In this document: one piece after another, positions 1 through 6,005 of the stretch
Position numbering within the stretch: the first letter of the stretch is position 1
How the letters are laid out: every line of letters starts with the position of its first letter
Source: an uncultured bacterium
Lineage (GTDB): Bacteria > Planctomycetota > Phycisphaerae > Phycisphaerales > SM1A02
Direction of reading: 5' to 3'
Assembly (NCBI GenBank): GCA_903867275.1
Contig: CAIPQY010000046.1
Location: forward strand, 1-6,918
DNA length: 6,918 nt
Translations under genes and position numbers: made by a program
Notes under the pieces: model-generated
Database searches by the model: none
What the model saw: only the letters and a program-made list of their open reading frames with translations
Told to the model about the DNA's origin: nothing

Positions 1-2
1 GA

Positions 3-575
3 TTCTGGGTGCAGATCATCCGGCATCTCGCGCGAAGCGGCCTGCGCAGCGACGCATCCGGTCCGACACTGGAAGTGGAACCATCCTCCGCAGCCGTGGA
101 TCAACCCGTCCGCGTGGTGCTGGATGGATCCACCAGTGTGGACATGGATCAGATCACGGTGGAAGCGCGTCGCGCCGATGGTGGTGAGGTGATCGAGGTG
201 CAGCTGAAGCCCGAGGGTGGCGGCCGATTCGCCACAGCCTGGTCTGCGCCACGCGAAGGTGTGTGGTCGCTGCACGTCACGCAGCCCACCATGCCTGGTG
301 CCAACACCGCACGGCTGGATGTTCGAAGTGAGGAGCCCGAGCGCGTGGATGCCACGCCGGATCACGCCGCCCTGCGGCAACTCGCCGAAGCGACGGGTGG
401 TCGGGTGCTGGCGCCATCCGACATCGGTGAGCTTTCGAAGTGGGCCCCGCGTCGATCGGTCACCATTCGCATGCCGATCGACTGGCCATTGTGGGATCGT
501 TGGCCGGTGTTCGCCCTGCTCGCCCTCCTGCTGGCTGCGGAGTGGATCGGTCGTCGGCTGCTGCGCCTGACCTGA
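3..575 (+). CDS. C-terminal part of a Bat/VWA-type (glutamine-amidotransferase-like) membrane protein, 5'-truncated
   Basis: The frame is open from the left edge, so the true start is outside the window; the GTG at position 9 is only the first possible start codon seen and is not the real start. The 190 visible residues begin F-W-V-Q-I-I-R-H-L-A-R. This resembles the F-W-R-Q-x-x-R-W-L segment that follows the VWA/amidotransferase-like region in large planctomycete membrane proteins. Residues about 20-107 form an Ig-like beta domain (V-D-Q-P-V-R-V, then G-R-F-x-x-x-W and G-V-W-S-L-H-V). Next comes P-D-H-A-A-L-R-Q-L-A-E-A-T-G-G-R (119-134), a hallmark of this family, and a single C-terminal membrane helix (about 167-183) ending in a basic cytoplasmic tail, G-R-R-L-L-R. 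The domain before the helix should therefore be periplasmic. It probably works with MoxR/DUF58/BatA-type partners encoded upstream, which cannot be seen here. The family assignment is from remembered motifs. Confidence 0.85.
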   Translation, partial: FWVQIIRHLARSGLRSDASGPTLEVEPSSAAVDQPVRVVLDGSTSVDMDQITVEARRADGGEVIEVQLKPEGGGRFATAWSAPREGVWSLHVTQPTMPGANTARLDVRSEEPERVDATPDHAALRQLAEATGGRVLAPSDIGELSKWAPRRSVTIRMPIDWPLWDRWPVFALLALLLAAEWIGRRLLRLT

Positions 576-627
576 GCCCATTTCAGCGGAATTTCTCGTG
601 ACTTTCGGTGGGAAGCCGGGGCCTGAT

Positions 628-636
628 TGCTAGGCT
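628..636 (+). promoter_or_regulatory. Possible extended -10 promoter element
   Basis: TGC followed by TAGGCT fits the extended -10 pattern TG-n-TA-n-n-n-T. Transcription would start near 643, leaving about 34 bases of leader before the ATG at 677. This would fit the preferred start and exclude the GTG at 608. At 17-base spacing the -35 position (608-613) reads GTGGGA and does not match the consensus, so the call depends on the -10 alone. It is weak; the gene could equally be read from upstream. Confidence 0.2.
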
Positions 637-664
637 TTCACGCGTGCCAGGATCGCTTCTGAAC

Positions 665-668
665 AAGG
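665..668 (+). promoter_or_regulatory. Ribosome binding site deciding the start of the coiled-coil gene
   Basis: AAGG lies 8 bases before the ATG at 677, a normal Shine-Dalgarno core and distance. The alternative in-frame starts are GTG at 608 and GTG at 644. Upstream of 608 the sequence is AATTTCTCGTGACTTTCG, with no purine-rich core, so the RBS favours 677. Confidence 0.5.
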
Positions 669-676
669 TTGCATCG

Positions 677-3600
677 ATGCACAGGCGGGCGATCACGCTC
701 GAGCGCGTGCGGTCGATCACCATGCTTCTGGTGGTGGCCCTGGTTGCGGTCGCGGTCGCCGTGCTCGTTGATCAGGTGGTTCGCTGGCCATGGGCTGTGC
801 GAAGCGTGCTGCTGCTGGGCGGACTGCTGGCGAGCGTGCAGCTTGTCCGTCGATCGGTCGTGCAGACCTGGCGCCACGCACCATCCATGCAGAGTGTGGC
901 GGTTCGTCTGGAACAGGTCGAACCATCCCTGCGTGGACAGCTCGCCAGTGCCGTCGACTTCCAGCGTGCGGGTGTCGACGCATCGAGCGAGCTGGCCAGA
1001 ACGGTGATTCAACGGGCCGAGCAGGCGTGGGATCGCGCGAAGCCGGCACGCCACCTGCGCCTGACGCGCGCGGCATGGCCGTCCATGTTGTGTGCACTGA
1101 TGGTGTGTGTGTGGGCCACGGTGATCGTGTGGCAGCCACAGACAAGCATGATCGGACTTCGGCGCACGCTCACACCCTGGTCGGGCGATCAGTGGCCTGC
1201 GCGTGTGGCGATCGAGGTGACACCGATCGCCGAATCGATCGCGCGCGGCGTCAGTGTGCCGTTGCAGGTGCGTGTGGTTCGTGGCGATGATCCATCACTG
1301 CAGGTTCGCGTGCGCTGCATCATCACCGGATCGAATGGCCAGGTGAGCGAGCGAGAACTGGATCTGGTGCGGCAGGCGGACGGCGTGTTCGAGCGTCCCA
1401 TCACCGCCGAAGGTGATCGCATGCGCATCGAGTTCTCGGCACGCGACGCCGACACGCAGGCGTGGACGCTTGGTGTGGTCACGCCTCCATCGATCGAGCG
1501 GTGTGCCTTGACGGTGCAGCCGCCCGCCTACGCAACGGGCGATCAACCCGTTGTGGATGTGTCGTGGCAGGCCACCTCTCCTCCGGAGATCGGAAACGTG
1601 CTGGCTGGAAGCCGGGTCGATCTGCGACTGGATCTTGCCGCCCCAGCACCCGTGCAACACGACGCAGGTGGCGCGATCGATGCATCGTGGTTGCAGCGCG
1701 TGGTGCAGCTGCGGGATGCGGCCGGTGCGGTGATCGGCGCACCCACCATCGAGAGCAGTGATGCGCGCCACTGGACCATTGCATGGACCGCGACCATGCC
1801 TGTGGATGTCGTTGTGCAGCCCATGGATGCGCAGGGTGTGCAGGCACCCGATGCCCTGCGCGTCGCGCTTCGCGTGATTCCAGATCGTGAACCGGCTGTT
1901 TCGGTGACCGAGCCCGAATCGGACGAGACGATCACGCCACAGGCCACCATTCCGTTCACCATCGAGGCATCCGATGATCTGCGCCTGTCCACACTTGGCT
2001 GGACCGTGGATCGCCAGCAACGCTCCGGGGAGCCGGGCCCCGTTCGGCTGGGCACCACCGATCGCCCCGCCACCGAGCGTGCCATGAACCTGAAGGAGAC
2101 GCTGAACATTCCATCCATGCAGGTGCGTGGTGGCGATGTGCTGCTGCTGCGAGGGGTGGCACAGGATCGGTGTGAACAGGACGGTGTGGCGCGCAAGGCG
2201 ACTCGAAGCGATCCGCGACAGTTGCGCGTGGTGGATCGAGACACCTTCGAGCGCCAGATGCGGCAGCAAACCAACACGCTTCGGCAGGCCGTGGCCCGTC
2301 TGGAGGCTTCCCAGCAGGACATCGAGCGGAATCCCGATGCGGCTGCCGCGGCGCGAGCGCAGGCGGGCCTGACGGATCGGGTGCGACAGACCGATGCCGC
2401 CGCGAACAAGTTGGTGCAGCGGCTGGTGCGCAATGAGCTGAAGGACATCGCCCTCACGGAGACACTGAACGAGGCGGCGCGTCTTGGGCAACAGGCGGAA
2501 TCACAGTCGACGCAGGCACAGGATGCGCTGCAGCGTGCCACCGCAGGTGACCCACAGGCCGCTGCGAAGGCGCGCACGCATCAACAGCAGGCTCAGCAAT
2601 CGCTTCGCGACATGGTGGATCTGCTCGACCGCGACGATGACGCGGCTGGTGCGCAGCGTCGCGCCGATCGTCTGGCCGAGTCCATCACCAAGCTCCGCAA
2701 TGATCTGCGCGAGGCGAGCCGTTCCAGCGCGGGCAAGTCATCCGAGGAGCTGACCGCAACGGAGAAGCAGGCCATGCAGGAACAGGCCTCGCGCCAGCGC
2801 ACCGCCGCTGACGAGGCGCGCGCCATGCTGGATGATCTGCGTGCACGAAGCGAGAAAAACCAGTCCAAGGACCGCGCCCAGGCCCGTTCCCTTCAGCAGG
2901 CAGCGGAAGAGGGCGAGAAGGGTCAGGTGTCGCGTCGCATGGATGAAGCGGCCGATCGCACGGATCGCAACCAGGCGACGGCGGCGGATGAATCCATGCA
3001 GGCAGCGGCCGATGCGGTGGAGCGTGTGCGCGAGGCGCTTCGCGAGGATCGCCGTGCGCGCACCGAGGACCTGCGTCGTCGCCTGGCAAGCCTGGATGAA
3101 TCACTGCAGTCGCTCATCAAGGCGGGTGAAGCGGCGACACAGTCCATGGAAGCACTCGACGCCGCCGCGCCTTCGCGAGCGGAAACCGTGGCCACCGAGT
3201 GCATCCGCATCACGCGCAACAGCACGGCCGCATCACAGCAGGCACAGGAAGCCGGAAACACCACGCGACCCATCGCGAAGGTGATCGACCGGGCCACGGA
3301 GCGATTCGAGGCGTCCGTGAGCGCGCTTCGTGGCGAACCCATCGCACCCGCCAAGGCGCAGGAGGCCGCTCGTCGCGGCACCGACCTGTTCCGCGACGCG
3401 TTGAAGCAGGTGAAGGATCTCCAGAAGAAGGAGGCAGCGAAGTCGCAGGAGCGAGAGCGCGCCAATCTTTCCAAGACCTATCAGGAGCTCGCCACACAGG
3501 TGCGGTCGGTCCGTGACGCGACCGTGAAGACCGTTCCACAGGCTGGTGAGCGCATGGATCGCCGCGGTGCCGCCACACAACGCGAGCAGTCCGCGCGACT

Positions 3601-4870
3601 GCAGGGCACGCTGCAGGCATTCCAGACCGGCCCCAAGGCGTCCGAGCTGATGGTGGCCGCCGAAACCTTCAAGGCTGCGCATGCCCGCATCGACAAGGAA
3701 CTTTCGGACAGCATCGCATCGCTGCAGTCTGCAAGCGCGGACGCCCGCACCATCCGTCATCTCGACCTGGCCGCCGACACACTCATGTCGCTGGCGATCG
3801 CCCTGCGTGATCCCGAGCAGGGTGAGGACCCGTTCGCCGACGGCAAGAACGGTGCACAGCAGGAAGGTGGAGGCTCCGGTGGCTCCGATGAGGAGAAGAA
3901 GGGTTTGCCCCCGATCGCCGAACTGCGTCTGGTTCGACAGCTGCAGGCGCAGGTGAACCAGCTCACCAAGACGCTGGATCAATCGCGCGCCGGCGGTCAG
4001 GCCGTGGACACCGAACTCACCGAGCTTGGCGCCATGCAGGATGAGGTGCGTCGACTTGGCGAGGACTGGATCCGTCGCATGAACGAGCGCACCAAGGGCG
4101 GCGAAGGCAAGAAGCCGATCGAGGCGCCCAGTGCCGCTCCCACCGACGCCTATTTCTTCCCGTGGCGGGCTGGAGATGAAACCGCACCCGCGCCAAAGGT
4201 GGATGCACCCAAGGCACCCACCCCACCACCGGCCAAGACGCTCGATGAACTGCTCGGCATCGACGGCGCATCCGGCAGCGAGGCCGCGGCGCAGGCGCAG
4301 CGCGATCGCAAGCTCGACAAGAACCTGAAGGAAGCCGACCTGAAGGATCTCGCCAAGAACGCCACCGAGAGCATGGAACTGGCCACCACACTGGTTGGCC
4401 AGAAGAAGGATCCAGGCATCGGCACACAGCGCGTGCAGGCCGATGCGCTGGCGAGTCTGGATGCGCTCATCGACGCGGCAACGCAGTATCAGAAGCAGCA
4501 GCAGTCCAAGGGTTCTTCATCCGGTTCCAAGTCCGGCAAGCAGCAGCAACAGCAGCAGGGTGAAGGTCAGAAGCCGTCCACCAATCAAGAGGAAGCGGGC
4601 AAGCCTGAACAGGCAGCCGGACAGAAGCCAAAGGATGGCAGTGAGCGCGCAAAGGACGGCACCAGCGGCGATCAGGTGGAACCACCGCCACCAGAAGATG
4701 CGTCGGTTGCCGCAAGTGGCGTACTGCAGGAGGGCCGCAGCGAGTGGGGTCGCCTGCCGCAGCGCATCCGCGAGATCATGTCGCAGGCGCGCCGCGATCG
4801 CATCAGCGCCATCTATCAACAGGCCACCGAGGCGTACTATCGCCGCATGGCCGAGGAGAAGTCGCCATGA
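677..4870 (+). CDS. Giant membrane-anchored periplasmic coiled-coil protein (DUF4175-like planctomycete family)
   Basis: The protein is 1397 residues from the preferred ATG at 677 (1420 if GTG 608 is used). The basic N-terminus M-H-R-R-A-I-T is followed by two membrane helices (about 13-35 and 37-57). A cytoplasmic stretch of about 75 residues follows, containing S-V-A-V-R-L-E-x-x-E-P-S-L-R-G-Q-L-A-S-A-V, which resembles the L-E-x-x-x-P-x-L-x-x-x-L-x-S-A-V motif of DUF4175-type proteins. A third helix (about 134-153) puts the rest in the periplasm. Residues about 177-515 are beta-rich and include V-T-P-I-A-E-S-I-A-R-G and a segment V-T-E-P-x-x-D-E-T-I-T-P-x-A-T-I-P-F-x-I-E-A-x-D-D (about 410-434), typical of the family. 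From about 518 to 1060 it is almost pure Ala/Arg/Glu/Gln coiled coil. L-P-P-I-A-E-L-R-L begins a second conserved helical region at 1077, followed by Pro/Gln/Lys low complexity including Q1289-Q1294. The tail W-G-R-L-P...A-Y-Y-R-R-M-A-E (1357 onward) is strongly conserved in planctomycete homologues as I recall them. Its stop overlaps the next start. A structural scaffold role is inferred; no catalytic site is visible. Confidence 0.92.
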   Translation: MHRRAITLERVRSITMLLVVALVAVAVAVLVDQVVRWPWAVRSVLLLGGLLASVQLVRRSVVQTWRHAPSMQSVAVRLEQVEPSLRGQLASAVDFQRAGVDASSELARTVIQRAEQAWDRAKPARHLRLTRAAWPSMLCALMVCVWATVIVWQPQTSMIGLRRTLTPWSGDQWPARVAIEVTPIAESIARGVSVPLQVRVVRGDDPSLQVRVRCIITGSNGQVSERELDLVRQADGVFERPITAEGDRMRIEFSARDADTQAWTLGVVTPPSIERCALTVQPPAYATGDQPVVDVSWQATSPPEIGNVLAGSRVDLRLDLAAPAPVQHDAGGAIDASWLQRVVQLRDAAGAVIGAPTIESSDARHWTIAWTATMPVDVVVQPMDAQGVQAPDALRVALRVIPDREPAVSVTEPESDETITPQATIPFTIEASDDLRLSTLGWTVDRQQRSGEPGPVRLGTTDRPATERAMNLKETLNIPSMQVRGGDVLLLRGVAQDRCEQDGVARKATRSDPRQLRVVDRDTFERQMRQQTNTLRQAVARLEASQQDIERNPDAAAAARAQAGLTDRVRQTDAAANKLVQRLVRNELKDIALTETLNEAARLGQQAESQSTQAQDALQRATAGDPQAAAKARTHQQQAQQSLRDMVDLLDRDDDAAGAQRRADRLAESITKLRNDLREASRSSAGKSSEELTATEKQAMQEQASRQRTAADEARAMLDDLRARSEKNQSKDRAQARSLQQAAEEGEKGQVSRRMDEAADRTDRNQATAADESMQAAADAVERVREALREDRRARTEDLRRRLASLDESLQSLIKAGEAATQSMEALDAAAPSRAETVATECIRITRNSTAASQQAQEAGNTTRPIAKVIDRATERFEASVSALRGEPIAPAKAQEAARRGTDLFRDALKQVKDLQKKEAAKSQERERANLSKTYQELATQVRSVRDATVKTVPQAGERMDRRGAATQREQSARLQGTLQAFQTGPKASELMVAAETFKAAHARIDKELSDSIASLQSASADARTIRHLDLAADTLMSLAIALRDPEQGEDPFADGKNGAQQEGGGSGGSDEEKKGLPPIAELRLVRQLQAQVNQLTKTLDQSRAGGQAVDTELTELGAMQDEVRRLGEDWIRRMNERTKGGEGKKPIEAPSAAPTDAYFFPWRAGDETAPAPKVDAPKAPTPPPAKTLDELLGIDGASGSEAAAQAQRDRKLDKNLKEADLKDLAKNATESMELATTLVGQKKDPGIGTQRVQADALASLDALIDAATQYQKQQQSKGSSSGSKSGKQQQQQQGEGQKPSTNQEEAGKPEQAAGQKPKDGSERAKDGTSGDQVEPPPPEDASVAASGVLQEGRSEWGRLPQRIREIMSQARRDRISAIYQQATEAYYRRMAEEKSP
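4496..4558 (+). repeat. CAG/CAA glutamine-codon tracts
   Basis: Two short runs of glutamine codons sit in the low-complexity C-terminal part of the coiled-coil protein: three CAG at 4496-4504, and CAG CAG CAA CAG CAG CAG at 4541-4558. They are separated by a Ser/Gly/Lys linker. The interrupting CAA makes the second run less prone to slippage. Length changes in multiples of three would keep the frame, so the region can tolerate length variation between strains. Confidence 0.8.
4854..4858 (+). promoter_or_regulatory. Strong ribosome binding site for the cyclase-fold gene
   Basis: AGGAG lies 8 bases before the ATG at 4867, inside the last codons of the upstream gene. Together with the ATGA stop/start overlap it fixes the start at 4867, although the same frame is open from 4744, and it indicates translational coupling. 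Confidence 0.85.
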
Positions 4871-6000
4871 TCGCAGCCATCCTGTCGATGGTGATCACCA
4901 TGCAGCAGACTCCCGCCAACCAGGCGGATGCTGCACCTGTGGTGGATGCCCCCAAGGCGCAGCAGGCTCCTCCGGCGCCACCGGTCGCCATTCCTCAGGG
5001 TGAGGCCGACGCACCACGACCTTCACGCGCAGGCACCAGCGCACAGAACGCGCCGTCGCGCCTGGAGATGACGCCCGAGAGCGAGGAAGCCACGCATCGA
5101 GCGATGCGCTATCTGGCCAGCATGCAGAACGACGATGGCTCGTTCGGCCGAGGTCGATTCGCACGACATGTGGGCATCACCGCGCTGTGCGGTCTGGCGT
5201 TCATGGCCGACGGCAACCTGCCCGGCCGCGGGCCCTATGGCGATGCCGTTCGCAGGGCGCTTGAGTTCGTGCTGAAGAACGCGACGGAGACCGGGCTGCT
5301 CGCCGCCGAGAACAGCCACGGACCGATGTACGGCCACGGATTCGCCACCCTGTTCCTTGGCGAGGTGTACGGCATGACACCCGAGGATGGCCGCGTGCGC
5401 GACGCACTGGTGCGGGCGGTGGAACTGATCGTGAACAGCCAGAACGAGGAAGGTGGCTGGCGCTACAACCCCGTCCCCTACGACGCCGATGTGAGCGTGA
5501 CCATCTGCGAGATCATGGGCCTGCGCAGCGCGCGCAACGCGGGTATCAAGGTTCCAAAGGCCACCATCGATCGCGCCATCGCCTATGTGCGCGGTTGCCA
5601 GAACGCCGATGGCGGTTTCCGTTACATGACGGCGCTGGGCGCCAGCGCATGGCCCCGAACGGCGGCGGGCGTGGCCAGCCTGTTCTACGCGGGCATCTAC
5701 AGCGACGACTCGATCGACCGCGGACTCACCTACCTGCAGGGCAACGCCACACCGAACGGCGGCGGCATGAGTTCCGAGGCGCACTACTTCTATGGCCACT
5801 ACTACGCCGTGCAGAGCATGTACCTGGCCGGCGGCGCGGCGTGGCAGGCGTGGTGGCCACTGATCCGCAATGAGCTGGTGGAAAAGCAGGCCGAACAGGG
5901 TGGCTGGATGGACTATCAGGCTGGCCCCGCGTACAGCACCGCCATGGGCCTGATCATCCTGCAGATGCCCAAGCGCTACCTGCCCATCTTCCAGAAGTGA
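4867..6000 (+). CDS. Exported prenyltransferase/squalene-oxidase repeat (terpene-cyclase-fold) protein
   Basis: 377 residues. The start at ATG 4867 is set by a good AGGAG site and the ATGA overlap with the preceding stop. A short hydrophobic N-terminus (I-A-A-I-L-S-M-V-I-T-M, 2-12) looks like a weak signal sequence or anchor. It is followed by an Ala/Pro-rich linker to about residue 65, as expected for a periplasmic protein. The rest is an alpha/alpha-barrel with four QW-like motifs: Q-N-D-D-G-S-F (87-93), Q-N-E-E-G-G-W (192-198), Q-N-A-D-G-G-F (245-251) and Q-A-E-Q-G-G-W (341-347). The C-terminal block G-H-Y-Y-A-V-Q-S-M-Y (310-319) through A-M-G-L-I-I-L-Q-M-P-x-R-Y-L-P-I-F-Q (359-376) is the signature of a planctomycete family I recognise. 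It is about half the length of a true squalene-hopene cyclase, so it is a single barrel. Where cyclases carry DXDD-T-A, this protein has D-A-D-V-S-V (206-211), which argues against hopanoid cyclisation. A binding or structural role beside the coiled-coil protein is inferred. Confidence 0.95.
   Translation: MIAAILSMVITMQQTPANQADAAPVVDAPKAQQAPPAPPVAIPQGEADAPRPSRAGTSAQNAPSRLEMTPESEEATHRAMRYLASMQNDDGSFGRGRFARHVGITALCGLAFMADGNLPGRGPYGDAVRRALEFVLKNATETGLLAAENSHGPMYGHGFATLFLGEVYGMTPEDGRVRDALVRAVELIVNSQNEEGGWRYNPVPYDADVSVTICEIMGLRSARNAGIKVPKATIDRAIAYVRGCQNADGGFRYMTALGASAWPRTAAGVASLFYAGIYSDDSIDRGLTYLQGNATPNGGGMSSEAHYFYGHYYAVQSMYLAGGAAWQAWWPLIRNELVEKQAEQGGWMDYQAGPAYSTAMGLIILQMPKRYLPIFQK
5993..5997 (+). 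promoter_or_regulatory. Weak ribosome binding site choosing between two starts of the last gene
   Basis: AGAAG is one base off AGGAG. It is 8 bases from the ATG at 6006 and only 2 bases from the ATG at 6000, so spacing favours 6006. Re-initiation by ribosomes ending at the TGA (5998-6000), which overlaps the ATG at 6000, could serve either start. Confidence 0.4.
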
Positions 6001-6005
6001 TGCGC

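Larger units (their letters stand above)
576..676 (+). other. Intergenic gap between the membrane protein and the coiled-coil gene
   Basis: This 101-base spacer is the only real non-coding gap in the window, assuming the downstream gene starts at 677. Its left part (about 579-606) is more AT-rich than the surrounding coding DNA. It contains a perfect 8-base palindrome CACGCGTG (639-646) and a 5-base inverted repeat AAGCC (613-617) / GGCTT (633-637) that flanks the promoter-like TAGGCT. No GC-rich hairpin followed by a T run is present, so there is no intrinsic terminator behind the first gene and read-through is likely. If the downstream gene starts at the GTG at 608, most of this spacer is coding and the gap shrinks to 32 bases. 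Confidence 0.5.

Noticed and set aside
576..640. Terminator after the first gene
   Set aside because: The only inverted repeat (AAGCC/GGCTT) has a 5-base stem, a 15-base loop and no following T run.
1103..1113. GT dinucleotide run
   Set aside because: Only about five units, fully explained by the codons of the third membrane helix (Met-Val-Cys-Val-Trp).
1295..2491. Long minus-strand open frame (398 codons) opposite the coiled-coil gene
   Set aside because: It is composed of His/Arg/Gly-rich residues typical of antisense reading of high-GC codons, has no recognisable domain, and lies opposite a plus-strand gene with family motifs.
1543..2577. Second long minus-strand open frame (344 codons) in the same area
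   Set aside because: Ser/Arg/Ala/Cys-rich mirror of the plus-strand codons. It overlaps the first antisense frame almost entirely, and at most one of them could be real; neither shows a protein-like pattern.
4744..4866. Upstream extension of the cyclase-fold frame to the GTG region at 4744
   Set aside because: It would overlap the conserved tail of the upstream gene by 127 bases and add a basic, non-signal N-terminus; AGGAG at 4854-4858 and the ATGA overlap support 4867.
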